From Caballeronia sp. NK8 (lineage in GTDB: Bacteria > Pseudomonadota > Gammaproteobacteria > Burkholderiales > Burkholderiaceae): a DNA stretch of 64,000 nt. The stretch is from assembly GCF_018408855.1 (NCBI RefSeq), contig NZ_AP024322.1:2914001-2978000 (forward strand), in the 5' to 3' direction. Under the pieces are notes generated by a model. It searched no databases. It saw only the letters and a program-made list of their open reading frames with translations, and had not been told where the DNA came from. The position numbers and the translations under genes are program-made. Positions 43,434 to 53,068 of the stretch are shown piece by piece (the first letter of the stretch is position 1; each line of letters begins with the position of its first letter).

Positions 43434-44771
43434 TTGAGCACACTGATCGTTCTATTACCGCCGCGCGATCCCGCGGTGCGCTCGGAAGAGTGGCATCTGC
43501 CGGATCTGCCGTTTCTGCTGCTCGACAAGCGCGGCGAGCCGCAACGCATCGGCCGCGCGGCGCTCGGGCTGCTGCCGCGCGCGAGCGCGACGGTGCTGAT
43601 CGTCGCCGCGCGCGACACGCTGTTGCTCGCCGCCGCCGTGCCGCCGCTCAAGGGGCCGCGCTTGCGGCAGGCGCTGCCGAACGTCGTCGAGGATCAGCTG
43701 ATCCAGGACCCGCAGACGTGCCACGTCGCCGTCGATCCGGTCGAGCTCGCCGATGGCAAGCGCGTGGTCGCCGTGATCGATCGCGGCTGGTTCCGTTTCG
43801 TGGTGGGCGCGTTTTCGGGCGCGGGGCATCGCAACGTGAAGGCGGTGCCCGCGATGCGCTGCCTGCCGGCTCCGGTTCCGGCAGCGAGCGTCGAAGGCGA
43901 GGAAACGGCAGTGCTGCCGACGCCGTTCGTCGCGGGCCTGCTCGGTCATGTCGTATCGACCGCGCCGGCGCTGATCGGCGAGCTGGCCGCGCCGTCGCCT
44001 GCTTCGCTCGCCGCGCCGCGCATCGAGATCGCGATTGCGCGCGGCGAACGCGCGGCGCTCGGCGAAGGTCTCGCGCTGCCCGCCGAATCGATCGAGGCGA
44101 CGCTTGCCGCGCTCGCGGGCGATCATCCGGTGACGCTCTATTCGCTAGCCGATCTGCCCGGCGACGAGCCGCGCCTGTCCGGGTCGCGCAATGCCGCCGC
44201 GGCCGTCGCGGGCGCGCTGCCGGTCGCGTTCGAAGCGCTCGCGCGCAATGCGCTCGCGTGCCGCTTCGATCTGTGCCAGTTCGAATTCGCCGCGCAGCCG
44301 TGGCGACTCGACCGCGCGACGATGCGGCGCCTGCGCGTGCCGATTGCGCTCGTGGCGGCGTCGATCGTGGTGTCGATCATCGGTATCAACGTGCAATGGC
44401 TGCAGCTTGCGCGTCAGCGCGACGCGATCAGCGCGCAGGAAACCGAACTGCTGCTCAACGCGTTCCCGAAGACGACCGTCGTGCTCGACGCGCCCGATCA
44501 GATGGCGCGCAATCTCGATCGGCTGCGGGTGGCGTCGGGCGAGCTTTCGCCGTCGGATTTCCTGTCGCTGGCAGACGGACTCGCGCGCTCGCTCGCTCCG
44601 GTGCCGGTGAATGGCGTCGCGGGACTCGATTATCGCGATCGTCATCTGGAAGTGACCTTCAAGCCGGAAACCAAGGTCGATCCCGACCTTTCGAAGCGCC
44701 TCGCCGCCAATGGCCTGAACGGTTCGATCGATAGCAACACCGGCAAATGGACCATCAGGAGCGCCCAATGA
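43434..44771 (+). CDS. gspL: Type II secretion system protein GspL
   Basis: 445 residues. Cytoplasmic actin-like domain (STLIVLLPPRDPAV, then LRQALPNVVEDQLIQDP), one membrane helix near 300-320 (VPIALVAASIVVSIIGINV) and a periplasmic ferredoxin-like end. Recruits GspE to the membrane. The start is TTG at 43434, supported by GAGGAAG eight bases upstream; there is no nearby in-frame ATG. The stop overlaps gspM. Confidence 0.92.
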   Translation: MSTLIVLLPPRDPAVRSEEWHLPDLPFLLLDKRGEPQRIGRAALGLLPRASATVLIVAARDTLLLAAAVPPLKGPRLRQALPNVVEDQLIQDPQTCHVAVDPVELADGKRVVAVIDRGWFRFVVGAFSGAGHRNVKAVPAMRCLPAPVPAASVEGEETAVLPTPFVAGLLGHVVSTAPALIGELAAPSPASLAAPRIEIAIARGERAALGEGLALPAESIEATLAALAGDHPVTLYSLADLPGDEPRLSGSRNAAAAVAGALPVAFEALARNALACRFDLCQFEFAAQPWRLDRATMRRLRVPIALVAASIVVSIIGINVQWLQLARQRDAISAQETELLLNAFPKTTVVLDAPDQMARNLDRLRVASGELSPSDFLSLADGLARSLAPVPVNGVAGLDYRDRHLEVTFKPETKVDPDLSKRLAANGLNGSIDSNTGKWTIRSAQ

Positions 44772-45271
44772 AAGCGGAAATCGGACGTTCACTGTCGGAA
44801 TTCTGGGAAGCGCGCACGCCGCGCGAGAAGACGCTCCTCATGTGGGGCGGCCTCGCGCTTGGGCTCGTGCTCGTGTATCTCGTGCTGTGGGCGCCTGCTT
44901 ACGAAGGCCGCGCGCGGCTGCGCGACAGCTTGCCGACGATGCAGCGCCAGCTCGCGACGATGACCGCGCAGGCCAACGACGCGCGTTCGCTCGCGCCCGC
45001 CACCGAAGGCGTGATGCCGACGGGCGGCGCGTTGCGCGATGCGCTCGCGAAGTCCCTCGCGGACAACGGCATGCAGCCGACACAGGTTCAGGTGATCGGC
45101 GCGGCGGTGCAGATTCAGTTAAAGAACGCGTCGTTCCCCAACTGGACGATGTGGCTCGACGACGCGCGCAAGCAGTTCAAGGTGCAGATATCGGAGGCGC
45201 ACGTCACGGCGTTGAAGCCGGATGGCCAGGTGGATCTGACGGCATCGCTGCAACCGGCCGGCACGAAATGA
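44768..45271 (+). CDS. gspM: Type II secretion system protein GspM
   Basis: 167 residues: short cytoplasmic tail, membrane helix TLLMWGGLALGLVLVYLVLW (near 24-43) and a periplasmic domain with coiled-coil start (LRDSLPTMQRQLATMTAQANDARSL region). Partner of GspL in the inner-membrane platform. ATG at 44768 overlaps the gspL stop (ATGA); the stop overlaps gspN. Confidence 0.92.
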   Translation: MKAEIGRSLSEFWEARTPREKTLLMWGGLALGLVLVYLVLWAPAYEGRARLRDSLPTMQRQLATMTAQANDARSLAPATEGVMPTGGALRDALAKSLADNGMQPTQVQVIGAAVQIQLKNASFPNWTMWLDDARKQFKVQISEAHVTALKPDGQVDLTASLQPAGTK

Positions 45272-46047
45272 GTTACTGGACGCGACGTATCCGGCTCGCG
45301 ATGCCGGCGCTTTTCGTGATGGTGATATCGATCGCCGGCACGCTGCTCGTGATGCTGCCCGCCGCGTGGATCGTGCCGCAGTTCTCGAAGTCGACGGGCG
45401 GCCACGTCAATCTGGTCGATCCGGCGGGGTCGCTGTGGCACGGTTCGGCCACACTGATGCTCGCCGCAGGCAGCGACGGCGCGGGCGCTACGTTGTTGCC
45501 GGGGCGGATCGAATGGACGACATCGTTCCTGCCGTTGTTCACCGGACGCGTGCACATGACGATGCGCCAGACCGAAGCGATGCCTGACGCCGTGACCGTG
45601 GACGCCACCACGCGTGGCGCGACGATTACGGCGGGTCAGATTGCCGTGCCGGCGACGCTGCTTGCGGGCCTCGGCGCGCCGTTCAACACGCTGGATTTCG
45701 ATGGCAGCGTGCGGCTCTCGTGGACCGAATTCCGTTTGCTGAACCGCAACGCTTACGGGCAAGTGGTCGTCTCACTCGACGATATGGCTTCGCGGGTGTC
45801 GCGGGTCAAGCCGCTCGGTTCGTATCGTGTCGCGCTGCAGGCGCAGGGCGCATCGGCGACGATCGATCTGTCGACGAGCAAGGGGCCGTTGATGCTCAAG
45901 GGCGACGGCGTGATTTCACCGGGTACGACGGGGTTTCAGGGTACGGCGACGGCCGCGCCGGAGCAGCGCGAAAACCTCGCTGGGTTGCTGAATCTGCTCG
46001 GCCGGCATACTGATCCGGATACGGTTGCGCTGACCTTCATGCGTTAG
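45268..46047 (+). CDS. gspN: Type II secretion system protein GspN
   Basis: 259 residues with an N-terminal membrane helix (ALFVMVISIAGTLLVMLPAAW, residues 14-34) and a periplasmic domain with VDPAGSLWHGSATL, typical of GspN. Its role is poorly defined; many systems lack it. It is the last gene of the operon; the OMF gene converges 13 bases later with no obvious terminator between. gspO (prepilin peptidase) is not in this window and must be elsewhere. Confidence 0.92.
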   Translation: MSYWTRRIRLAMPALFVMVISIAGTLLVMLPAAWIVPQFSKSTGGHVNLVDPAGSLWHGSATLMLAAGSDGAGATLLPGRIEWTTSFLPLFTGRVHMTMRQTEAMPDAVTVDATTRGATITAGQIAVPATLLAGLGAPFNTLDFDGSVRLSWTEFRLLNRNAYGQVVVSLDDMASRVSRVKPLGSYRVALQAQGASATIDLSTSKGPLMLKGDGVISPGTTGFQGTATAAPEQRENLAGLLNLLGRHTDPDTVALTFMR

Positions 46048-46060
46048 GGAACGCAGACGG

Positions 46061-47605
46061 TCAACGATTGGCCGTTTGCGTCCCGCTCACACCAGACGCA
46101 GCCGCGACGGGCGCTTCCACCGCACCCGTCTCGCGATCCATCTGCGCGACATCCCACCCGCCGCCGAGCGCCTTCACCAGCCCCACCGACGACACCATCC
46201 GCTGCCCCGCGATATTCGCGAGCTTCTGCTGCGCGGTGAACGCGGTGGTCTGCGCGGTCAGCACGTTGATGAACGCAACCGTCCCCGCCTTGTACTGATT
46301 GTTGATGATCGCGAGCGCCTGCTGCGCCGATTCGACAGCCTGCTGCTGCACGACGATCTCCCGCTCCAGAATGCGCAACGACGCGAGATTGTCCTCGACG
46401 TCCTGGAACGCCGTCAGCACGGTCTGCCGATAAGTCGCGACGTTCTGGTCGTAAGCAGCACGCGCGGCGTCGGTGCGAGCGGCACGCAGGCCGCCGTCGA
46501 AAATCGTTGCTGCGATGTCCGGTCCGAGCGTCCAGAAACGCGACGGCGCGCGCAGCAACTGCGACAGCACCGAGCTTTCGAAGCCGCCCTGCGCGGAGAG
46601 CGTGAGCGTCGGGAAGTACGCGGCGATTTCAATGCCGATCTGCTCGTTCGCCGCCGCTGCCTTGCGCTCGGCCGAGGCGATATCCGGGCGGCGCTCGAGA
46701 ATCGCGGATGGCATTTGCACGGGCACCGTGGGCGGCGTCGCATCGAGCGGAATCGGCGGTATCGAGAACGTGGAAGCCGGCTCGCCGACGAGCACCGCAA
46801 TCGCATGTTCGAATTGCGCGCGCGCGACGCCGTTGTCGATGGCGGACGCCTGTGCGGACTGCAATTGCGTCTGCGCCTGAATCACGTCCGAGCGCGCGAC
46901 GATGCCCTGCGCGTACTGATTCTGCGTGAGCTTGAGCGATTGCTCGTAGGCCGCGACGGTTTCGTCGAGGAGCTTTTGTTGCGCATCGAGCGCGCGCAAC
47001 TGGAAATAGCTCTGCGCAAGCGTGGCCTGCGCGGACAGACGCGCGTTCGCGAGATCGGCGGCCGCGCCTTCCTGGCCGGCCTTCTGCGCGGTGACCGTGC
47101 GCGAGACGCTGCCCCACAGGTCCGGTTCCCAGCTCGCGTCGAGCGAAAGGTTGAACTGGTTGTTGACGGAACCCTGCTGGCCGAAGCTGGAACTGTTGGT
47201 CGACCGGTTGCCCGTGCCGGTTCCGGAACGCGACGCCGACGCCGCTGCGCCGATCGTCGGGAAGTACGCCGCGCGCGCCTCGCCGACGAGCGCGCGCGCC
47301 TGGCGATACGCGGCCGCGAACTGCGCGATGCTCTGGTTCGCCTGATTCACGCGCGTTTCGAGCTCGTTGAGGCGTTCGTCGTTATAGACGGTCCACCAGG
47401 TGCCGCGGTCGATCTGGTCGGCGGGCTGCGCGACCTTCCAGCCTTCGGGCGCTTCCTTGTAACTGGCCGGGACCGTCGTCGTGGGGCGCTGATAGTCGGG
47501 CCCGACCGCGCAGCCGGCGATGAACATCGCGAGCGTGGCGGCAAGCGCCGTGGCGGTCAGCCGGCGCGGGACGGCGAAAGCGGGAAGGGCGGGGCGATAC
47601 GGCAT
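46061..47605 (-). CDS. Outer-membrane efflux channel of the NodT/OprM family
   Basis: 514-residue lipoprotein: signal peptide ending with lipobox FIAGC (cysteine near residue 32), then CAVGPDYQRP, the standard opening of RND/MFS-linked OMF lipoproteins. Two OEP repeats follow, each with long helices (about 75-265 and 290-475). Forms a trimeric channel from the outer membrane into the periplasm. Faces away from the marR-DHA2 pair; a shared efflux system is likely, but the periplasmic adaptor gene is absent from the locus. Confidence 0.93.
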   Translation of the reverse strand: MPYRPALPAFAVPRRLTATALAATLAMFIAGCAVGPDYQRPTTTVPASYKEAPEGWKVAQPADQIDRGTWWTVYNDERLNELETRVNQANQSIAQFAAAYRQARALVGEARAAYFPTIGAAASASRSGTGTGNRSTNSSSFGQQGSVNNQFNLSLDASWEPDLWGSVSRTVTAQKAGQEGAAADLANARLSAQATLAQSYFQLRALDAQQKLLDETVAAYEQSLKLTQNQYAQGIVARSDVIQAQTQLQSAQASAIDNGVARAQFEHAIAVLVGEPASTFSIPPIPLDATPPTVPVQMPSAILERRPDIASAERKAAAANEQIGIEIAAYFPTLTLSAQGGFESSVLSQLLRAPSRFWTLGPDIAATIFDGGLRAARTDAARAAYDQNVATYRQTVLTAFQDVEDNLASLRILEREIVVQQQAVESAQQALAIINNQYKAGTVAFINVLTAQTTAFTAQQKLANIAGQRMVSSVGLVKALGGGWDVAQMDRETGAVEAPVAAASGVSGTQTANR

Positions 47606-47808
47606 CTGCTTGTCGAAATTCCTGTCGGCGCGGCTCCGTTCGAAGCGACGGACGCGATCAGCCGAGATGGTAACGGAACGCGGCGCGCGCTCGATGCGCG
47701 CGCCGAGCGTTGTCGGGCAGACGTTAGCGTAACGGGTTCGCCGTAAGGCGGGTGTTACGCGGCGGCAGGAATCGGTTACGACGCGTTACGGGGAAGCGCT
47801 TGTGCGCC

Positions 47809-48102
47809 TTACGCTCCGCTTGCGCCGCCGCTTCCGGGACATGCGGAGCAGGGCGCGGGCAGCAACGGCCGCGCCGACGCGGCCTTCTTCGGCGCGGAAG
47901 CCGCCGTCTTGCGCCGTTGCCGGTTCTCGAACCATCCCATGCCGAGCACCGCGAACGAACCGCCCGGCAGCAAGAATACGATCAGATACAACGCGAGTTT
48001 CCACGAGCTCAGCTTCGGCGGGACGAAGTGACGGGAAGCGTTGGCGATCGTGCTGCTGATGGGGCCGAAGCGTCGGCGGGCGGTGCGAACAAAGCGGGTC
48101 AT
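47809..48102 (-). CDS. Small membrane protein of unknown function
   Basis: 97 residues from the ATG at 48100-48102. A basic N-terminus (MTRFVRTARRRF) is followed by one clear membrane helix (LALYLIVFLLPGGSFAVLGMGWF, about residues 36-58) and a basic, then Ala/Pro/Gly-rich tail with two cysteines (LPAPCSACPGSGG). I do not recognise a family. It lies between the OMF gene and marR, on the OMF strand, so it might be part of the same transcript. Confidence 0.6.
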   Translation of the reverse strand: MTRFVRTARRRFGPISSTIANASRHFVPPKLSSWKLALYLIVFLLPGGSFAVLGMGWFENRQRRKTAASAPKKAASARPLLPAPCSACPGSGGASGA

Positions 48103-48183
48103 TTGAAGGTCCTTCGGGCGTCGCAGAACGACGGCTGGCGATCAGAACATGGTCTCGAATTGCGCATCACGCGCGTAACTCAG

Positions 48184-48226
48184 TGCATAGAATAATATTG
48201 ACTATGCAACTACTTTTCAAGATACT
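48184..48226 (+). promoter_or_regulatory. marR promoter with overlapping palindromic operator
   Basis: -35 TTGACT (48199-48204), 16-base spacer, -10 GATACT (48221-48226). The inverted repeat TGCATAG-N11-CTATGCA (48184-48190 and 48202-48208) overlaps the -35 box. This is the layout of a self-repressing MarR gene; the site is also placed to affect the leftward small membrane protein gene. Confidence 0.65.
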
Positions 48227-48310
48227 GCCGATTGCTTTTTCGCAATTATCGGCTTCACGGGGGCGCGGCGCAGTGTCGCAACCCCGCAACAGCCGTTTGA
48301 CCGATGTCGC

Positions 48311-48805
48311 ATGAACAGCGAACCGCTTTACGATCCCGCCACGATTCAACTCGAAACGAGCCTCGGTTATTTCCTTGCCAAGGCGCGCAACGTGCTCGTC
48401 ATGCGAACCGATCAGGCGCTCAAGCCGCTCGATCTCACGTCGCCGCAGATCGGCGTGATCCTGCTGCTTGCGTCGGGACGCGCGCGCACGCCGCTGGAAC
48501 TGTCGCGCGAGATGTCGTATGACAGCGGCTCGATGACGCGCATGCTCGACCGGCTCGAAAAGAAAGGTTTCGTGAGCCGGGCGCGCAGCGAGGCCGACCG
48601 CAGGATGGTCGAACTGAGCCTGACCGTGCGAGGGCGCGACGCCGCCGCGCGCCTGCCCGCGATCGGCGCCGCCGTGCTCAACGAACAACTGGACGGTTTC
48701 AGCCCTGCGGAGCTGGCGCTGTTGATCGGCATGCTGACGCGCATTATCGGCAACTCGCCGATGGCCGTTTGCGCGCCGTGCGGGCTCGACGAAGATTTGC
48801 CCTGA
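48311..48805 (+). CDS. MarR-family transcriptional repressor (EmrR/MprA-like)
   Basis: 164 residues with a central winged helix (LTSPQIGVILLLASG, then LELSREMSYDSGSMTRMLDRLEKKGFVSRARSEADRRMVE) and flanking dimer helices. The C-terminus has CAPCGLDED with two cysteines. It lies upstream of a DHA2 exporter and beside an OMF channel, so it very likely represses this efflux locus and is released by a small phenolic or drug-like ligand (family knowledge). A palindrome overlaps its promoter. Confidence 0.93.
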   Translation: MNSEPLYDPATIQLETSLGYFLAKARNVLVMRTDQALKPLDLTSPQIGVILLLASGRARTPLELSREMSYDSGSMTRMLDRLEKKGFVSRARSEADRRMVELSLTVRGRDAAARLPAIGAAVLNEQLDGFSPAELALLIGMLTRIIGNSPMAVCAPCGLDEDLP

Positions 48806-48930
48806 TTGATCGGACGAAACTGGCGTTTCATTGCGCAGATTTCGCTGTCTGGGCAGAGAATGCCTCGACAATAAATAGTTTGCGTGCGATGCGTGCTTTC
48901 GGCATCGTCGGCGCATGGAGAAAACGAAGA

Positions 48931-50493
48931 ATGTCCACATCCGCGACGAGCACGCCCGCCACGCCGCCCGCGCCCATGCCGCTCACCGGCGGCATCCTCG
49001 CCCTGCTGACGATGGGCCTCGCGCTCGGCACGTTCATGGAAGTGCTCGACACGTCGATCGCGAACGTCGCGGTGCCGACCATTTCCGGCAGCCTCGGCGT
49101 GGCGACGAGCGAAGGCACCTGGGTGATCTCGTCGTATTCGGTCGCGTCCGCTATCGCGGTGCCGCTGACCGGTTGGCTCGCACGCCGCGTCGGCGAGGTG
49201 AAGCTCTTCACGATATCGGTGCTGCTGTTCTCCGTCGCGTCCGCGCTCTGCGGCCTCGCGCACAACTTTCAGTCGCTGATCGCGTTCCGGCTGTTGCAGG
49301 GCCTCGTCTCCGGCCCGATGGTCCCGCTGTCGCAAACCATCCTCATGCGCAGCTATCCGCCGGAAAAGCGCGGACTCGCGCTCGGCCTCTGGGCGATGAC
49401 AGTGATCGTCGCACCGATCTTCGGCCCGGTGATGGGCGGCTACATCACCGATAACTTCACGTGGCCGTGGATCTTCTACATCAACGTGCCGATCGGCATG
49501 TTTTCCGCGGCGATCGCGTACTTCCTGCTGCGCGGCCACGAGACGAAGACGACCCAGCAGCGCATCGACGGCGTCGGGCTTGCGTTGCTGGTGATCGGCG
49601 TCGCGAGCCTGCAGATGATGCTCGATCTCGGCAAGGACCACGACTGGTTCAGCTCGAACTTCATCGTGACGCTGGCGATCGTCGCGGCGGTGTCGCTCGC
49701 GTTCATGTTCGCGTGGGAGTTGACCGAAAAGGAACCGGTGATCGACCTGTCGCTCTTTCGCGACCGCAACTTCGCGATGGGCGTGCTCATTACGTCGCTC
49801 GGCTTTCTCGCGTTTTTCGGCTCGGTCGTGGTGTTGCCGCTGTGGCTGCAAACCGTGCTCGGCTACACGCCGTGGCTCGCGGGCCTCGCCACCGCGCCGG
49901 TCGGCATCCTCGCGCTGGTGCTCTCGCCGCTCATCGGGCAGAACATGCATCGGCTGAATCTGCGCGTGGTCGCGAGTTTCGCGTTCCTCACCTTCGCGTT
50001 CGTGTCGCACTGGAACTCGACCTTCACGCTCGACACGCCGTTCCACGAGATCATCTATCCGCGTCTGATTCAGGGCATCGGCGTCGCGTGCTTCTTCGTG
50101 CCGATGACGACCATCACGCTCTCCAGCGTCTCCGACGAACGGCTCGCGGGCGCGGCGGGGCTGTCGAACTTCCTGCGGACCTTGTCGGGCGCGATCGGCA
50201 CGGCGGTCAGCACGACTTTCTGGGAAAACGGCATGATCCGCCATCATGCGCGGCTCACCGAATCGGTCACGCCGTATTCGGCGGGCACGACGGCCTATTC
50301 GGATCTGCTTTCGGGACTCGGTCTGTCGGGACAGGCGCTGACGGCGCAACTGGATCGCGTGGTGTCGGCGCAGGCGTACATGATGTCGACCAACGACTTC
50401 TTCCGCATTTCGTTCTACGCGTTTCTCGTGCTGGCCGTGATGGTCTGGCTGACGCGGCCGAAGAAGGGCGCGTCAGCCACGATGGGTCATTGA
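48931..50493 (+). CDS. DHA2-family multidrug exporter (EmrB-like, 14 membrane helices)
   Basis: 520 residues. MFS DHA2 motifs: LDTSIANVAVPTISG (motif D1, near 38), GWLARRVGEVKLF (motif A), GPMVPLSQTILMRSYPPEKRG and GPVMGGYITDNFTWPWIFYINVPIG (motif C region). Exports hydrophobic drugs with proton antiport. EmrB proteins normally work with an EmrA adaptor and an OMF channel; the OMF is nearby but no emrA lies in the 125-base gap between marR and this gene or elsewhere in the locus. ATG at 48931; in-frame codons upstream look non-family. Confidence 0.94.
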   Translation: MSTSATSTPATPPAPMPLTGGILALLTMGLALGTFMEVLDTSIANVAVPTISGSLGVATSEGTWVISSYSVASAIAVPLTGWLARRVGEVKLFTISVLLFSVASALCGLAHNFQSLIAFRLLQGLVSGPMVPLSQTILMRSYPPEKRGLALGLWAMTVIVAPIFGPVMGGYITDNFTWPWIFYINVPIGMFSAAIAYFLLRGHETKTTQQRIDGVGLALLVIGVASLQMMLDLGKDHDWFSSNFIVTLAIVAAVSLAFMFAWELTEKEPVIDLSLFRDRNFAMGVLITSLGFLAFFGSVVVLPLWLQTVLGYTPWLAGLATAPVGILALVLSPLIGQNMHRLNLRVVASFAFLTFAFVSHWNSTFTLDTPFHEIIYPRLIQGIGVACFFVPMTTITLSSVSDERLAGAAGLSNFLRTLSGAIGTAVSTTFWENGMIRHHARLTESVTPYSAGTTAYSDLLSGLGLSGQALTAQLDRVVSAQAYMMSTNDFFRISFYAFLVLAVMVWLTRPKKGASATMGH

Positions 50494-50494
50494 T

Positions 50495-51064
50495 TTACTG
50501 CGGCGTGAGCGGCGTCACCGATTGGCCCGGCTGGTTCTCGAGATTGAGCGGAACCGGTTGATCGAGCGGGCTGACCTGCACGCCGCCTGGAGCGGGCGCG
50601 GCGGGCGCGACGGGCGGCGTCGCGACTGCCTGCGCGGCTTGCGGCGTCGTTTTCCGCAGCCCCGGACCGTTTCGGATGAACTGCTTGAAGTCCGCGCCCG
50701 CCTGCCACGGGTTGGGCTCGCAGCCGAGCGGGTTGTCGCAGTGCGCGGCGAAGCCGATCGTCGCGGTGCCTTCGTTCGTCGGCGTCTTGGTGATCTGATA
50801 CGCGAGCGCGCGCTTTCCGCTCGACGGTCCCGCCGTCTGGATGATCGAATCCGTGACGGTCTGCAACTTGTACGCCGAATGATTCGTCACCCAGACCTGG
50901 GCGCGTGCCCACCACGCATCGCATTCGGGCTTGCTCATGCAGGTGAGCGGTTGGGTGGCCTGCTCCATGACGGTGCTGCTGACCTGATCGTCTACCGCGC
51001 AGCCGCCCAATAGCGCAAGCGACGCAGCCCCCAGCGCGGCCGCGCCGAAGAACATCTTTTTCAT
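50495..51064 (-). CDS. Putative lipoprotein of unknown function
   Basis: 189 residues from the ATG at 51062-51064 (MKKMFFGAAALGAASLALLGG-CAVDDQ), with a clear lipobox LLGGC. The mature part has two more cysteine pairs (LTCMSKPECDAWW; AHCDNPLGCEPNP) likely to form disulphides, and a Pro/Ala/Val-rich C-terminal 60 residues. I do not recognise a named family. It converges on the DHA2 gene with a single base between the two stop codons. Upstream in-frame codons precede a normal lipoprotein signal and are not used. Confidence 0.8.
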   Translation of the reverse strand: MKKMFFGAAALGAASLALLGGCAVDDQVSSTVMEQATQPLTCMSKPECDAWWARAQVWVTNHSAYKLQTVTDSIIQTAGPSSGKRALAYQITKTPTNEGTATIGFAAHCDNPLGCEPNPWQAGADFKQFIRNGPGLRKTTPQAAQAVATPPVAPAAPAPGGVQVSPLDQPVPLNLENQPGQSVTPLTPQ

Positions 51065-51220
51065 TGCTCCCCCGATCGTCGAAAAGTCGGCAACATTTTG
51101 ACCCGTCAACCCGGATGACGTTGTGATGCGTTTCCCTCTGTTGCACAAGCCGGTAAGGCTTTCCGGCGCACGCGGGCGCCGGAACGGAAAAAGCTGCTCG
51201 TCGCGAAGGAGCGCGAACGC

Positions 51221-52840
51221 TCACGCGCTCGCGGGATTCAGCTTGTAGTCCTGATAGGCGGCGACGAACGCATCGAACGATTCGCTGTCGCTGCTTTCGA
51301 CCACCGTCTGCTCCACCAACGATTTCGCCGCGAGTTCTTCCATCGCGCGCTCGTCTTCGAACGAGAGCGGGCGCGCGCGGAACGTTTCGGCGTGGCGCGC
51401 GCTGAGTTCGAGCGCGAAGGCGTCGAAAGATTGCCGATTGTCGCGCATCGTCTGCAACACGCGAGCGGACGGCGTCAGCGATGCATCTGCGACGCGCGGC
51501 CGCAATCCCCGAAGCGCGCGCGTGTGGTCGTCGTTACCGTTGAGCGTGTCGAGCGTCTTCGCGACCGGCTCGATCGCGTCGAAGAGCGCTTCGGCCCACT
51601 GCTGCATCGGCACGCTCGCGCCGTCGCGTTGCAGCGTGAGACCTGGCTTGCGTCCTTCCTTCGACACCGCGCTGAAATTGCCGTTCGCTTCGATGCTCGC
51701 CGCGGGCGGCAACAACGGGCTGTCTTCCAGCGCGCAATACAGCAGGTATGCATCGAGAAAGCGCGCGGTCTCCAGCGAGATGCCGGTCGGCTCGAACGGA
51801 TCGATGTCGAGGCAGCGCACTTCGATGTACTGCACGCCGCGCTCGGCCAACGCATGCAGCGGACGTTCGCCCGAATACGTGACGCGCTTCGGGCGGATCG
51901 TCGAGTAGAACTCGTTTTCGATCTGCAGGACGTTGGTGTTGATCTGGACCCATTCGCCATCGCGCTGCGTGCCGATGGCCTCATACGGCGCGTACGGCTG
52001 GCTCACGGCTTTGGCGAGCACGTCGAGATAGGCGTCGAGCGTGTCGTAGCTCGGCAGCAGGTCCGCCTGCGCGGGATTGTTCGCGTAGCCGAGATCGCTC
52101 ATGCGCAGGCTGGTCGCGTGCGGCAGATACAGCGTGTCGTCATCGAACGTTTCGAGATGATGCGTCTTGCCTTCGACGAAGCGCTTGTTGAGCGCCGGCG
52201 ACGCGCCGAACAGATACATCAGCAGCCAGTTGGTGCGGCGGAAGTTGCGGATGAGCGCGAAGTAGCGTTCCGACTGGAAATCCTTCGCGGACAGCGTGCT
52301 CGATTGGTCCAGCGCCTGCCACGCGCGCCACACATTTTCGTTGAGCGAGTAGTTGTAGTGGATGCCCGCGATACATTGCATCGTGCGCCCATAGCGCAGC
52401 GCGAGCCCGCGCCGGTACACGTTCTTGAGCGTGCCGATATTCGACGTGCCGTAATAGCCGAACGGAATCTCGTCCTCAGGCGGCAGCGCATTGGGCATCG
52501 AGTTGTTCCACAGCAACTCGTCGCCCATGTGCGCGTACGCGAAACGATGCAGCACGTCGAGGCGATCGAGCGTGAGCGCCGCGTCGGCTTCGGCGGGCGT
52601 GATGAGTTCGACGAGCGCTTCGGAGTAATCGGTCGTGATGAGCGGATGCGTCAGCGCGGAGCCGAACGCGCGCGGATGCGGCGTCATCGCCAGCTTGCCC
52701 TGCGGCGTCACACGCAAGCTTTCTTTTTCGATGCCGCGCAAGCCTTGGCGCAGCGCGTCGGCGTGTGGGCCGGACGCGAGCGCGGCAAGCCTGCGCTCGA
52801 AAGCGCCGGCCTTGGGGTGAGCGGGATTCTTGTTTGCCAT
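51221..52840 (-). CDS. gshA: Glutamate-cysteine ligase GshA
   Basis: 539-residue cytoplasmic ATP-dependent ligase that makes gamma-glutamylcysteine, the first step of glutathione synthesis. Family blocks: GLRGIEKESLRVTPQGKLAMTPHP (near 28-51), ITTDYSEALVELITP, DEIPFGYYGTSNIGTLKNVYRRGL, CIAGIHYNYS and EVRCLDIDPFEPTG. Length matches the E. coli-type enzyme (about 518). ATG at 52838-52840 (MANKNPAHPKAG). Transcribed alone. gshB is not in the window. Confidence 0.96.
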   Translation of the reverse strand: MANKNPAHPKAGAFERRLAALASGPHADALRQGLRGIEKESLRVTPQGKLAMTPHPRAFGSALTHPLITTDYSEALVELITPAEADAALTLDRLDVLHRFAYAHMGDELLWNNSMPNALPPEDEIPFGYYGTSNIGTLKNVYRRGLALRYGRTMQCIAGIHYNYSLNENVWRAWQALDQSSTLSAKDFQSERYFALIRNFRRTNWLLMYLFGASPALNKRFVEGKTHHLETFDDDTLYLPHATSLRMSDLGYANNPAQADLLPSYDTLDAYLDVLAKAVSQPYAPYEAIGTQRDGEWVQINTNVLQIENEFYSTIRPKRVTYSGERPLHALAERGVQYIEVRCLDIDPFEPTGISLETARFLDAYLLYCALEDSPLLPPAASIEANGNFSAVSKEGRKPGLTLQRDGASVPMQQWAEALFDAIEPVAKTLDTLNGNDDHTRALRGLRPRVADASLTPSARVLQTMRDNRQSFDAFALELSARHAETFRARPLSFEDERAMEELAAKSLVEQTVVESSDSESFDAFVAAYQDYKLNPASA

Positions 52841-53068
52841 TGAAGCAATCTGCGAGGAGCGCGAGCGCATGCGCCCGGTCATATTTTTAGGGTAGCGGGC
52901 ACTTTAACATCTCGGTGTCAGGCGTGCTTGAGCCCAGAAACCGTAAGGGTTTGCGGGTTTTTCGGAGGCTTCGTGCGGCACGCGGCGGAGGGGTTCCGGA
53001 GCCGCTTCGGGCGGCTCGCGAGGGCTTTGACACGCCCGCGCGTCATGACGACGGCGAGCGCGTGTGCT

